Assembly (NCBI RefSeq): GCF_023074075.1
Contig: NZ_JADPKT010000003.1
Location: forward strand, 1 to 64,000
Source of the DNA: Bradyrhizobium sp. 138
GTDB lineage: Bacteria; Pseudomonadota; Alphaproteobacteria; Rhizobiales; Xanthobacteraceae
Direction of reading: 5' to 3'
DNA: 64,000 nt
Shown: positions 52,178 to 61,324 of the stretch, piece after piece
Layout of the letters: every line of letters starts with the position of its first letter
Numbering within the stretch: position 1 is the stretch's first letter
Position numbers and translations under genes: made by a program
Notes under the pieces: generated by a model
The model's input: only the letters and a program-made list of their open reading frames with translations
Told to the model about the DNA's origin: nothing
Databases searched by the model: none

Positions 52178-53305
52178 CTACGCCGGCGTCAACTCGTCAT
52201 ACGCCGGATAGTCCGTATACCCCTTCTCCTCGCCGCCGTAGAACGTCGCACGGTTGTACGGCGTGATCGGATAGTCGTGCAGCAGGCGTCGCGGCAGGTC
52301 GGGATTGGAGATGAAGATGCGGCCGAAGGCGATGATGTCGGCATGGCCGTCGGCGATCGCCGCGTTCGCGGTCTCGCCGGTGAAGCCGCCGGCGGTCATC
52401 AGCACCCCGCTGTAGAGCGGCCGGAACAGCACCATGGCCGACGGCACGTTCTCCCAGTGGACGTCGGCGCGGCCAGCGCCGCTGGAGCGCGGCTCGATGA
52501 AATGCAGATAAGCGAGCCCGAGTTTGTCGAGCGCCTTCACGACGTGGGTGTAAAGCGGCATCGGATCGGGCTCGCCGGAATCATTGGCGATGCCGTGCGG
52601 TGACAGCCGCACGGCGACGCGGTTGGCGCCCCAGACATCGATCGCGGCCTGCGTGACTTCGAGCAGCAGCCGCGCGCGGTTCTCGATCGAACCGCCATAT
52701 TGATCGGTGCGCTGGTTGCTGCGCGATTGCAGGAATTGCTCGAGCAGGTAGCCGTTGGCGCCGTGGATCTCGACACCATCGAAACCGGCCGCCAGCGCAT
52801 TCTTGGCGCCTTGCCGGAACGCCTCGACGATACCCTTGACCTCCTCGGTCTCCAGCGCGCGCGGCGTCTCGTAGTCGGAGATCTTGCCGTCGGCCGTCAT
52901 CGCCTTCATCCCTTCCGCCTTGATCGGGATCGCCGATGCGGAAACCGGCAGCTCGCCGCCATGGAAGGAGGAGTGCGAGACGCGGCCGACATGCCAGAGC
53001 TGGAGGAAGATGATGCCGCCCTTTGCGTGCACCGCGTCGACCACCTTGCGCCAGCCGGCGATCTGCGCCTCCGAATAGATGCCAGGTGTCGCCGGGTTGC
53101 CGCGACCGTGCGAGAGCACCGGCGAGGCTTCGGCGATGATCAGGCCGCCCTTCGTAGCGCGTTGACCATAATATTCGGCGTTGAGCGGTCGCGGCGAAAA
53201 GCTCGCGCGCTCGGCCCGCATGCGCGTCAGCGGCGCCATCGCGACGCGATGCGCAAGCTTGTACGGACCGACCTGCAACGGCTTGAACAACGCTTCGAAT
53301 TTCAT
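52178..53305 (-). CDS. Old Yellow Enzyme-family alkene reductase
   Basis: 375 residues of an FMN TIM-barrel enzyme: FKPLQVGPYKLAHRVAMAPL and TRMRA at the start, the H-x-x-N substrate pair in FDGVEIHGANGYLLEQFLQS, then SRSNQRTDQYGGSIENR and GRIFISNPDLPRRL. It reduces activated C=C bonds of enals, enones and nitro compounds using NADPH. Probable role in detoxifying electrophiles. It ends close to the GFA gene on the same strand. Length and motifs are standard. Confidence 0.94.
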   Translation of the reverse strand: MKFEALFKPLQVGPYKLAHRVAMAPLTRMRAERASFSPRPLNAEYYGQRATKGGLIIAEASPVLSHGRGNPATPGIYSEAQIAGWRKVVDAVHAKGGIIFLQLWHVGRVSHSSFHGGELPVSASAIPIKAEGMKAMTADGKISDYETPRALETEEVKGIVEAFRQGAKNALAAGFDGVEIHGANGYLLEQFLQSRSNQRTDQYGGSIENRARLLLEVTQAAIDVWGANRVAVRLSPHGIANDSGEPDPMPLYTHVVKALDKLGLAYLHFIEPRSSGAGRADVHWENVPSAMVLFRPLYSGVLMTAGGFTGETANAAIADGHADIIAFGRIFISNPDLPRRLLHDYPITPYNRATFYGGEEKGYTDYPAYDELTPA

Positions 53306-53423
53306 GGGGGCACCGAATGGCTATGGAAGGATGCGGATCATATAGCGAGGGGCGGCCCCTGGAAAAGTGCCGCCCCTTGCAAAGTAGATATTCCCTGTCG
53401 CGGAACGCGTCAGAGAGCAGGCC

Positions 53424-54920
53424 TTACGCCGTCTTGATCCAGACGGCCTTCACGTTGAGATATTCCTCGACATGCTGCTTACCGGACTCGCGGCCGTAGC
53501 CGCTCATCTTGTAGCCGCCGAAGGGCACGGCCGGATCCATCGCCTGATAGCAGTTCACCCACACAGAACCGGCGCGCAGCGACTTTGCAACTGCATGCGC
53601 CTTGCTGACGTCGCGCGTCCACAGGCCGGAACCGAGGCCGAAGGTGGTATTGTTGGCACGCTTGACGAGCTCGTCCATGTCCTTGAACGCGATCGCGGAG
53701 ATGACGGGACCAAAGATCTCCTCCTGCGCGATGCGCATGTTGTCCTGGACGCCCGCGAACACGGTCGGTGAGACGAAGAAGCCCTTCGACAGCGCACCCT
53801 CGGTGACGCGGCCGCCGCCGGCAAGCGCCTTCGCGCCTTCCTTCTGGCCGATGTCGAGATAACCGGTGACGCGTTCGAGCTGCTGCTCGGAGACCAGCGG
53901 GCCGATCTGGACATTGGGATCGAGCCCGTTGCCGACTTGCAGCTTCTTGCCGAATTCGGCAACGCGGCCGACGAACTCCTCGTAGATCGACTGCTCGACG
54001 AACAGCCGCGTGCCGGCGCTGCAGATCTGCCCCGAATTGGCAAACACCGCCATCGCCGCGCCGGGCACGGCGGCATCGAGATCGGCGTCGGCGAACACGA
54101 TATCCGGCGACTTGCCGCCGAGCTCGAGCGAAACGCGTTTGAGGTTGCCGGCGGAGGCACGGATGATCGACTGGCCCGTCATATGCGAGCCGGTGAAGGC
54201 GACCTTGTCGACGTCATGATGCGAGGCGAGGGCGGCGCCCGCGGTCTCGCCATAGCCGGGTACGACATTGATGACGCCGGGCGGAATTCCCGCCTCCATC
54301 GCCAGTTCGGCGATGCGCAGCGAGGTCAGCGGCGCCTCTTCGGCGGGCTTGAGCACCACGGTGCAGCCGGTCGCGATCGCCGGACCGATCTTCCAGATCG
54401 TCGCGGTGAGCGGACCGTTCCAGGGGATGATGGCGCCGACGACGCCGATCGGCTCCTTCAGCGTGTAGGAGAAGATTTCGCCCGGCAGCGAGTTCTCGAT
54501 TGTCTCGCCATGGATCGCGGTGGTCTGGCCGGCGTAGTAACGCAGCATGCCGACGGCGCGCAGACGATAAGCACGGGTGCGGCTGAGCGGCGCGCCCATG
54601 TCGAGCGTGTCGAGCTGCGACAATTCGTCGAAATTCTTCTCGACGAGGTCGGCAAGCCTCAAGAGCAGATTCTGCCGTTCGAACGGCTTGACCTTGCTCC
54701 AGGGTCCTTCGAAGGCGCGGCGGGCGGCGGCAACTGCACGATCAATGTCTTCCTTGTCGCCCTCGGCGACGGTTGCGAGCAGCTCGCCGGTGGCGGGATT
54801 GTGAGTCTCGAAGCGCTTGCCTGAGGCTGCATCGACCCATTTCCCGTCGATCAGCATCTGCTTGTACGACCCGTTCGCGAACGGATGACGCGTGATCGGA
54901 ATAGCCTGCGACACAGCCAT
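53424..54920 (-). CDS. NAD(P)-dependent aldehyde dehydrogenase
   Basis: A 498-residue ALDH-superfamily enzyme with catalytic E266 (VSLELGGKSPD) and C300 (NSGQICSAG), N169 in PWNG and the GST-like TGSHMTGQSI cofactor loop. It oxidises aldehydes to acids, and specificity is not readable. AGGGAG precedes the ATG, and TGGxxR-type variants of the nucleophile loop are not seen. It lies 118 bp upstream of the Old Yellow Enzyme gene on the same strand and is divergent from the next SDR. Confidence 0.94.
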   Translation of the reverse strand: MAVSQAIPITRHPFANGSYKQMLIDGKWVDAASGKRFETHNPATGELLATVAEGDKEDIDRAVAAARRAFEGPWSKVKPFERQNLLLRLADLVEKNFDELSQLDTLDMGAPLSRTRAYRLRAVGMLRYYAGQTTAIHGETIENSLPGEIFSYTLKEPIGVVGAIIPWNGPLTATIWKIGPAIATGCTVVLKPAEEAPLTSLRIAELAMEAGIPPGVINVVPGYGETAGAALASHHDVDKVAFTGSHMTGQSIIRASAGNLKRVSLELGGKSPDIVFADADLDAAVPGAAMAVFANSGQICSAGTRLFVEQSIYEEFVGRVAEFGKKLQVGNGLDPNVQIGPLVSEQQLERVTGYLDIGQKEGAKALAGGGRVTEGALSKGFFVSPTVFAGVQDNMRIAQEEIFGPVISAIAFKDMDELVKRANNTTFGLGSGLWTRDVSKAHAVAKSLRAGSVWVNCYQAMDPAVPFGGYKMSGYGRESGKQHVEEYLNVKAVWIKTA

Positions 54921-55100
54921 GGCTGCACTCCCTGTCAGGTGATTGATTGGTTCGATCTGGGCGGGATCGTTGCGTTGAAGGATACAGCGGTGCCGGATAG
55001 GCGTAAAGGCAGCGGGGAACGAAGACCTCCCATGCCGACTTGCGCAGGGTCGCGCACCGCCATGTTATAGCTCGCGCAAGCCACGCTCCGGAGACGCACC

Positions 55101-55946
55101 ATGCCACATCCCGCCATCGTGAAAGACAATGTTGCCGTGATCACCGGTGGCGCGTCCGGCATCGGGTTGGCCGCGGCCATGGCCTTTGCGCGCGCTGGAA
55201 TGAAGGTGTGTATCGCTGACGTCGACGAGGCTCGACTGACCGAGGCCGCAACAAAACTGTCATCCGTCACCGATGCCGCAAAGGTGATGACCTTCGCCGT
55301 CGATGTCAGCAGGGCAGAGAGCGTGATGGAACTGGAGCGCGCGGTGCGCGAGCGGTTCGGCGGCACCGACATCCTCATGAACAATGCCGGCATCCAGCCG
55401 GGCAGCACACTGTTCGGCGAGCCCGACAATTGGCAGCGCATCATCGCCGTCAACATGTGGGGCATCATCAACGGCTCGCGCATCTTCGCGCCCAACATGA
55501 TCGCGCGCGGCAAAGGCGGCCTCATCATCAACACCGGCTCGAAGCAGGGCATCACCACGCCGCCGGGCGACCCCGCCTACAATGTCTCCAAGGCCGGCGT
55601 GAAAGCCTTCACCGAAGCCCTCCAGCATGAGCTGCGCAACACGAAGGACTGTCGCGTCACGGCCCACCTGCTGATACCGGGCTTCGTCTTCACCGGCCTC
55701 ACCGCGAAGGGCCGCACCGAAAAGCCGGCCGGCGCCTGGACGCCGGAGCAGACGGTTGATTTCATGCTGGCGCGGCTCGAGGCCGGCGACTTCTACATTC
55801 TGTGCCCGGACAATGACGTGCCGCGCGCGCTCGACGAGAAGCGCATGGAATGGGCCGCCGGCGACATCATCGAGAACCGCCCGCCGCTGTCGCGCTGGCA
55901 CCCGGATTACGCGGATGCGTTCAACAGGTTTGTGAAGGGCGAGTAG
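55101..55946 (+). CDS. SDR-family oxidoreductase
   Basis: 281 residues. TGGASGIG (15-22) binds the cofactor, NNAG lies at 94-97, catalytic S147, Y160 and K164 (YNVSKAG). It carries an extended C-terminus with FYILCPDNDVPRALDEKRME, which resembles SDRs that act on longer alcohols. CCGGAGACGCACC precedes the ATG. Divergent from the aldehyde dehydrogenase, 180 bp between starts, so the two may be jointly regulated. Substrate unknown. Confidence 0.9.
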   Translation: MPHPAIVKDNVAVITGGASGIGLAAAMAFARAGMKVCIADVDEARLTEAATKLSSVTDAAKVMTFAVDVSRAESVMELERAVRERFGGTDILMNNAGIQPGSTLFGEPDNWQRIIAVNMWGIINGSRIFAPNMIARGKGGLIINTGSKQGITTPPGDPAYNVSKAGVKAFTEALQHELRNTKDCRVTAHLLIPGFVFTGLTAKGRTEKPAGAWTPEQTVDFMLARLEAGDFYILCPDNDVPRALDEKRMEWAAGDIIENRPPLSRWHPDYADAFNRFVKGE

Positions 55947-56000
55947 GCTGGCACCGGCCTATCACTCCCTCGCCCCGTTCTTACGGGGACAGGTAAGAAC

Positions 56001-56207
56001 CTACAGCGTCTCCTGCTTGTGGCCGCAATTCTTGCAGGCGAACTTGACCCGGGTCTGGCCTTTCTCCGCCTGGACCCGGTTCGGCGCGCCGCACTTGCCG
56101 CAGATGGCCTCGATGCGGGTCGAGCCCTGCTTGACGACGATGGTCTTCTTTTCCATCGATTCGCGGATCAGGCGCTCGGCCTCCTCGCGCAGCGATTGTT
56201 TCGACAA
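56001..56207 (-). CDS. Small zinc-ribbon protein
   Basis: 68 residues. The four-cysteine ribbon is CGKCGAPNRVQAEKGQTRVKF continued by CKNCGHKQ, with 18 residues between the pairs. A charged helix precedes it (SLREEAERLIRESMEKKTIV). TTG 56207 is chosen because GGAG lies seven bases upstream; an ATG at 56249 has none. The ribbon probably binds zinc and nucleic acid or protein. It lies beyond a hairpin after the YiaAB gene, on the same strand. Confidence 0.7.
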   Translation of the reverse strand: MSKQSLREEAERLIRESMEKKTIVVKQGSTRIEAICGKCGAPNRVQAEKGQTRVKFACKNCGHKQETL

Positions 56208-56293
56208 AGCTCGTCTCCGCCTCTGGAAAGCGCGCGAGCCATATCGCACCTACGTCCGAAGCACAATGCGGGATGCGGATCGCGGAGTGCGAA

Positions 56294-56318
56294 AGCCGCG
56301 GGGCGCTGCTCCGCGGCT
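56294..56318 (-). terminator. Hairpin terminator after the pspA-yiaA genes
   Basis: AGCCGCGG, a 9-base loop and CCGCGGCT form a perfect 8-bp stem; on the minus strand it is followed by TTTCG. It separates the YiaAB gene from the zinc-ribbon gene. Confidence 0.55.
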
Positions 56319-56348
56319 CTTGCTCGTCATCCGGATCCGGCGCTTCTC

Positions 56349-56624
56349 TCACGCCGCCTTGGAAACCTCCATCAGCAGCCGCTCGGCTTTCGCGTCCTCG
56401 ATGCGGTTCACCAGCCGGCTGCTCTCGTGATTGTCGCGCACGGTCTTGGTCAGGGTGATGCAGGTCTGGACCAGCATCACGATACCCATGGTGAGATAAC
56501 CCTTCATCCAGACGTCGATCGGCAGGAAGAAGACGCCGATGGCGACGAGGAATGCGGAGGCGGCAAAGGATGCGTAAGTAAAGGTCACCCAGGCGCTGCT
56601 GTGGGGCTGGCCATTCTGGTTCAT
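56349..56624 (-). CDS. YiaA/YiaB-type two-helix inner-membrane protein
   Basis: 91 residues with two closely spaced hydrophobic helices (about 13-33 and 43-59), the pattern of the YiaAB domain: WVTFTYASFAASAFLVAIG and MKGYLTMGIVMLVQTCITLT. A charged C-terminal helix follows. GGAGACCATC precedes the ATG. It starts 39 bp after the pspA-like stop on the same strand, so it belongs to that operon and may be a membrane partner of PspA. Function not established. Confidence 0.85.
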   Translation of the reverse strand: MNQNGQPHSSAWVTFTYASFAASAFLVAIGVFFLPIDVWMKGYLTMGIVMLVQTCITLTKTVRDNHESSRLVNRIEDAKAERLLMEVSKAA

Positions 56625-56663
56625 GATGGTCTCCTGTTGGCTCGAATGATGATCGGTTGGGGA

Positions 56664-57359
56664 TCAGGCAGTCGGCGTGCGGTTGGACTTCAACCGCGCC
56701 AGCACGTCGTCCGCAGTCGTCTTCAGCCGCGGGCCAAAGCCCTGCTCGGCCAATCTCTCGGCGGTGGCGAGGGGACCCGTGGCCGCATCGAGCTCGATGA
56801 GCGCATCGTCGGCAGCCTGGGCTTCCATCTGCCGATCGCGCAGGCGCCTCAGGGTGCTCTCCGCCTCAGGCAGCGTGGATTCGTAAGGACGCGCTGCCTC
56901 GATGCCGCTGCGGCGAAGCGAGCGCACCGCCTCCGAGGCACGGGCGACGCGACGGCCCCGATCGAGTTCGGTAATGCGGGCTTGCGCATTTGCCACGTGC
57001 CGCTTCAGCCGGGCGATCTCGGTCGCGAACAGCGCACGGGCCGTCATCGCCGCATCGCGGTCGGCCTCCAGGCCTGCAATGGCTTCGGCCGCGTCCCTGG
57101 CGAGATCCTCGCGGCCGCCGTCGAGCGCCGCAACCGCGCGGGTCTCGAGATCGGCGATGCGGGCGATCGTCGTCTCTAACTTGCGGCCTTCCTGCTGATC
57201 CTGCGCGATGGCCAAGGCCAGCGTCCGCTTGCTGCGCTCGACGGCAGCCGCCGCATCGCGCATCTGCTGGTCGAGGATCAGAAGGGCCGTCCGGTCTTCC
57301 AGCTCCTCACCCGCGGCGGCCACGCTGCCGCGGAAAAGTGTCACTACGGTCTTGAACAT
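56664..57359 (-). CDS. PspA/IM30-family membrane-stress protein
   Basis: 231 residues, almost entirely coiled-coil helix. The N-terminal amphipathic helix MFKTVVTLFRGSVAAAGEEL is the membrane-binding anchor, followed by ALLILDQQMRDAAAAVERSK and long heptads rich in Ala, Arg and Glu. Such proteins assemble on stressed inner membrane and preserve the proton gradient. The ATG at 57359, with GGGAGCTACAG upstream, is used rather than an in-frame start at 57425 that would run into the operators. Upstream partner of YiaAB and divergent from a TetR regulator. Confidence 0.86.
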   Translation of the reverse strand: MFKTVVTLFRGSVAAAGEELEDRTALLILDQQMRDAAAAVERSKRTLALAIAQDQQEGRKLETTIARIADLETRAVAALDGGREDLARDAAEAIAGLEADRDAAMTARALFATEIARLKRHVANAQARITELDRGRRVARASEAVRSLRRSGIEAARPYESTLPEAESTLRRLRDRQMEAQAADDALIELDAATGPLATAERLAEQGFGPRLKTTADDVLARLKSNRTPTA

Positions 57360-57375
57360 CTGTAGCTCCCTGTTA

Positions 57376-57447
57376 TGAGCGTTGCTCACAAATGCTTTGT
57401 AGCAGGGAACTTGAACTTCGTTCAAGAAAAATTTGAGCGCCGCTCAA
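57376..57447. promoter_or_regulatory. Three matching palindromes between pspA and tetR
   Basis: Sites are TGAGC-GTT-GCTCA (57376-57388), TTGAAC-TTC-GTTCAA (57411-57425) and TTGAGC-GCC-GCTCAA (57433-57447). The last two share the TTGA[AG]C-N3-G[TC]TCAA layout, centres 22 bp apart, about two helical turns. They lie in the 102-bp gap between start codons, the classic place for autoregulated TetR control of both genes. Confidence 0.75.
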
Positions 57448-57461
57448 GAATCTGGACGAAA

Positions 57462-58076
57462 ATGTCTAAAGCCTTGGAACGTCGAGAGAAACTCAGATTT
57501 GAGCTGATCCTGGCAGCGGAACGGATGATCGCTGACCGCGGATTGTCGGGCGTGAAAACCCGCGATCTCGCCCGCGAGATCGGCTGCGCCAACGGCGCGG
57601 TCTACAATCTCGTCGCCGACATGGACGAGCTGATCCTGCGCGTGGGCTCCCGCACGCTGCTCCGGCTGGACGAGGCGCTCAGCGCAGCGGTCAGCGCGGG
57701 CGAGGCAATGCCGCAAGACACACTGGTCCGCATCGCCCTCGCCTATTGCGATTTCGCAGCGGAAAATCTCCAGCTCTGGCGCGCGCTGTTCGAGCACCGC
57801 ATGGAGGCGGACAAGACCGTCCCCGACTGGTCCGTCGCGGACCAGATGCGGCTGTTCCGCCACATCTACCAGCCGTTGGCCACGCTGTTTCCGAAGCGAG
57901 GTGCAGACGAGCTCGGCATTACCGCGCGCAGCCTGTTCTCGGCGGTACATGGCATGGTGGCGCTGGGGCTGGAGCAGAAGCTGGTTGCCGTGCCGCTGCC
58001 GGCGCTGCGTGAAGAAATCGCTCGCCTCGTGCGTGCGATGATCGACGGACTGGTCGCGCACGCGGGCGGCGCCTGA
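57462..58076 (+). CDS. TetR-family transcriptional regulator
   Basis: 204 residues from MSKALERREKL; the start avoids the operators. The TetR helix-turn-helix is MIADRGLSGVKTRDLAREIG, CANGAVYNLVADMDELI; the C-terminal half is helical, with a ligand pocket not identified. It should repress the divergent pspA-yiaA operon through the three palindromes and so release it on sensing a membrane-active compound. Both points are inference from arrangement. Confidence 0.9.
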   Translation: MSKALERREKLRFELILAAERMIADRGLSGVKTRDLAREIGCANGAVYNLVADMDELILRVGSRTLLRLDEALSAAVSAGEAMPQDTLVRIALAYCDFAAENLQLWRALFEHRMEADKTVPDWSVADQMRLFRHIYQPLATLFPKRGADELGITARSLFSAVHGMVALGLEQKLVAVPLPALREEIARLVRAMIDGLVAHAGGA

Positions 58077-58151
58077 CTAAAATTTCGCCTGTCGCATCGC
58101 GGGCGGCACGCTTAGCTTCGCGGCGTCTCGTCCTCTCTTTCGGAGCCTCCC

Positions 58152-59606
58152 ATGCCCCTCCTCATCCGCGGCGGCACCGTCGTCAATCATGATCATTCGC
58201 GCCGTGCGGACGTGCTGATCGACGGTGAGACCATCGTCGCAATCGGGGCATCGCTCGAAGCGCCCACGGGTGCCGAGATTATCGACGCCGGCGGCGCCTA
58301 CATCATCCCAGGCGGGATCGATCCGCACACCCATCTCGAAATGCCGTTCATGGGCACCGTGACAGCCGACGATTTCGAATCGGGAACGAAGGCGGCGCTG
58401 ACCGGCGGCACCACCATGGTGGTGGATTTCTGCCTGCCCGATCCCGGCCAGTCGATGCTCGCGGCCTATCAGGACTGGAGGCGCAAATCCGAGAAGGCGA
58501 CAAGCGACTACGGCTTCCACATGGCGGTGACATCGTGGTCGAAGCAGATCCATGACGAGATGGAGACCGTGGTCAAAACCTACGGAATCAACACCTTCAA
58601 GCACTTCATGGCCTACAAGGGCGCGCTGATGGTGAACGACGACGAGCTCTACAACTCGTTCGCCCGCTGCGCCCATCTCGGCGCCATGCCGGTGGTCCAT
58701 GCCGAGAACGGTGACGTCGTCGCCCTGATGCAGGAGGCGCTGATCGCGCGCGGCGTCACCGGCCCGGAGGGGCACGCTTATTCACGACCACCGGAGGTCG
58801 AGGGTGAAGCCACCAACCGCGCCATCATGATCGCGGACATGACGGGGACCCCGGTCTACATCGTGCACACGAGCTGCCGCGAGGCGCATGAAGCAATCGC
58901 ACGCGCACGTGCGGCCGGAAAACGCGTCTATGGCGAGCCGCTGATCCAGCACTTGCTGCTCGACGAAGGTGAATACCAGAACAAGCACTGGGATCATTCT
59001 GCGCAGCGCGTGATGTCGCCGCCGTTCCGCGACAAGTCCCACCAGGACAGTCTGTGGGCCGGCCTGCAAGCCGGCTCGCTCCAGGTGGTCGCGACCGACC
59101 ATTGCGCCTTTACCACCGCGCAGAAGCGATTCGGCCTCGGCGACTTCAGGAAGATCCCGAACGGCACCGGCGGCCTCGAAGACCGCCTCGCGCTGCTGTG
59201 GACCGCGGGCGTCGCTACCGGGCGGCTGACCAAGGAAGAATTCGTCGCGGTGACCTCGGCGAACATCGCCCGCATCCTCAACATCTTTCCGCGCAAGGGC
59301 GCGGTCGCCGTCGGCTCGGATGCCGACATCGTGGTGTGGGATCCTAAGGCGAGCAAGACCATCAGCGCGAGGCGGCAGATGAGCCGGATCGATTACAACG
59401 TGTTCGAGGGCTTTGCCTGCACGGGCGGAGCGGCAGCGACGCTGTCGCGCGGCCGCGTTGTCTGGAAGGATGGGAACTTGCGCGCCGAGGCCGGCGACGG
59501 CCACTACATCGAGCGGCCAGCGTTCTCACCGGTCCATGTCGCCAACTCCACGTGGAAAGAGCTGACCGCCCCGCGCGCCGTCAGCCGCGGAGCGGTCGCG
59601 CCGTAA
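58152..59606 (+). CDS. Dihydropyrimidinase
   Basis: A 484-residue cyclic amidohydrolase that opens dihydropyrimidine or hydantoin rings. Metal residues H59 and H61 (DPHTHLEM), the likely carboxylated lysine K156 (HFMAYKGAL), H183 (VVHAENGD) and the aspartate of VATDHCAFTTAQK are present. Length matches bacterial dihydropyrimidinases, also called D-hydantoinases. CGGAGCCTCCC precedes the ATG. It is followed by an ABC solute receptor, 95 bp away, suggesting uptake of the substrate. Confidence 0.93.
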   Translation: MPLLIRGGTVVNHDHSRRADVLIDGETIVAIGASLEAPTGAEIIDAGGAYIIPGGIDPHTHLEMPFMGTVTADDFESGTKAALTGGTTMVVDFCLPDPGQSMLAAYQDWRRKSEKATSDYGFHMAVTSWSKQIHDEMETVVKTYGINTFKHFMAYKGALMVNDDELYNSFARCAHLGAMPVVHAENGDVVALMQEALIARGVTGPEGHAYSRPPEVEGEATNRAIMIADMTGTPVYIVHTSCREAHEAIARARAAGKRVYGEPLIQHLLLDEGEYQNKHWDHSAQRVMSPPFRDKSHQDSLWAGLQAGSLQVVATDHCAFTTAQKRFGLGDFRKIPNGTGGLEDRLALLWTAGVATGRLTKEEFVAVTSANIARILNIFPRKGAVAVGSDADIVVWDPKASKTISARRQMSRIDYNVFEGFACTGGAAATLSRGRVVWKDGNLRAEAGDGHYIERPAFSPVHVANSTWKELTAPRAVSRGAVAP

Positions 59607-59701
59607 CCGCGCGGCGCGGCACGGGTGCGACGCCGTGAAGCGCGGCTGATGGCATGCACCTTGCCTCTTTACGTCGCAGATATTTCGCAAAAGAGGCACC
59701 G

Positions 59702-61324
59702 ATGAGCTCATCACCTTTCGACATCAGCCGCCGCAATGTGGTGATCAGCAGCCTCGGCGCGGTCGGACTGACGGCGATCACACCTCACTTCGCCTGGGCG
59801 CAGGCGCGCAGCGAAACGCTGCTGGTGGTGCAGGAACTCGGGCCGAACTCGCTCGACATGCAGGGCGTCGGCTCCAACCAGACCGTGAACGGTCTGTCCT
59901 GGAACTGCTACGACCGGCTGCTGAGCTACGCCTCGAAGACGCTGCCCGACGGGACGGTCTCGTACGATCGCGAGAAGCTCGCGCCCGAGCTCGCCGAAAG
60001 CTGGGAGGTTGCGGCCGACGGCATGTCCTGCACCTTCAAGCTCCGCAAGGACGCGAAATTCCACGACGGCACGCCTGTGACCGCCAAGGACGTCAAATGG
60101 TCGTTCGACCGCGCGGTGAAGGTCGGCGGCTTTCCGACCTTCCAGATGTCGGCGGGATCGCTTGAGAAGCCCGAGCAGTTCGTGATCGTCGACGACCACA
60201 CCTTCCGCATCGACTATGTCCGCAAGGACAAGATGCTGCTGTTCAACGTCGCGGTCGTCGTGCCCTTCATCATCAACTCCGAGCTGGCGAAAAAGAATGC
60301 GACGCCGGAAGACCCATGGGCCTTGGCGTGGCTCAGGAACAACGAGGCCGGCGGCGGCGCCTACAAGATCGAGAGCTGGAAGCCCGGCAGCGAAACCGTG
60401 CTGGCGCGGTTCGATGACTGGAAGAGCGGTCCGCTGCCGAAGGTCAAGCGCGTGATCGCGCGCGACGTTCCTTCCGCGGGCACGCGCCGCGCCATGTTGG
60501 AGCGAGGCGATGCGGACATCTCCAGCGGCTTTGCGCCGCGCGATTTCGAGCAGATCATCAGGGAGGGCAAGGTCAAGGTGTCGGGCGTGCCGATCCCGAA
60601 CGCGCTCTGGTACGTCGCGCTCAACACCGCGAAGCCGCCGTTCGACAATGTGAAGCTGCGGCAGGCCATCGCCTGGGCGATGCCCTACGAGCAGATCCAG
60701 AGCAGTGCGTTCTTCGGGCGCGCCGTTCCGATGTACGGCGGAGCGGCAGAGGTCTCAAAGCCGGTCTGGCCGCAACCGTTTCCCTATGTCACCGATCTCG
60801 ACAAGGCCAAGGCGCTGATGAAGGAAGCAGGCTTCGAGTCGGGCCTCGAGACGACCTTGTCGCTCGACACGGGCACCGCGACCGTCGGCGAGCCGACTGC
60901 GATCCTGATCCAGGAGAGCCTCGCCAAGATCGGTATCAAGGCGGGAATCGAGAAGATCCCCGGCGCCAACTGGCGCACGACGCTGAACAAGAAGGAGCTG
61001 CCGCTCGCACTCAACCGCTTCAGCGGCTGGCTGGATTATCCCGAATATTACTTCTACTGGAATTTCCACGGCAACAACTCGATCTTCAACGTCTCGTCCT
61101 ATCAGAACAAGGAGATGGACGCGCTGATCGACAAGGCGCGGTTCACGGCCGATAGCGCGGAGTACGACCGGTGCGTGAAGGATTTCATCGCGCTCTGCAT
61201 GCGCGACGTTCCGGTCGTTCCGCTCAACCAGCCGATCCACGATGTCGCGATGCAGAAGGCCGTCACCGGCTACGAGTTCTGGTTTCACCGCGAACCGGAC
61301 TACCGCCAGTTCGCAAAGGGCTAG
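59702..61324 (+). CDS. ABC transporter solute-binding protein (peptide/opine type)
   Basis: 540 residues of the SBP-5 family. The leader SSPFDISRRNVVISSLGAVG has twin arginines and is Tat-like, cleaved near HFAWAQA. Landmarks: ESWEVAADGMSCTFKLRKDA, KFHDGTPVTAKDVKWSFDRA, MLERGDADISSGFAPRDFEQ. No permease or ATPase follows; the next gene is convergent. After a dihydropyrimidinase, its ligand may be a hydantoin or pyrimidine product, an inference. ATG 59702 is chosen with AAGAGGCACCG upstream. Confidence 0.92.
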   Translation: MSSSPFDISRRNVVISSLGAVGLTAITPHFAWAQARSETLLVVQELGPNSLDMQGVGSNQTVNGLSWNCYDRLLSYASKTLPDGTVSYDREKLAPELAESWEVAADGMSCTFKLRKDAKFHDGTPVTAKDVKWSFDRAVKVGGFPTFQMSAGSLEKPEQFVIVDDHTFRIDYVRKDKMLLFNVAVVVPFIINSELAKKNATPEDPWALAWLRNNEAGGGAYKIESWKPGSETVLARFDDWKSGPLPKVKRVIARDVPSAGTRRAMLERGDADISSGFAPRDFEQIIREGKVKVSGVPIPNALWYVALNTAKPPFDNVKLRQAIAWAMPYEQIQSSAFFGRAVPMYGGAAEVSKPVWPQPFPYVTDLDKAKALMKEAGFESGLETTLSLDTGTATVGEPTAILIQESLAKIGIKAGIEKIPGANWRTTLNKKELPLALNRFSGWLDYPEYYFYWNFHGNNSIFNVSSYQNKEMDALIDKARFTADSAEYDRCVKDFIALCMRDVPVVPLNQPIHDVAMQKAVTGYEFWFHREPDYRQFAKG

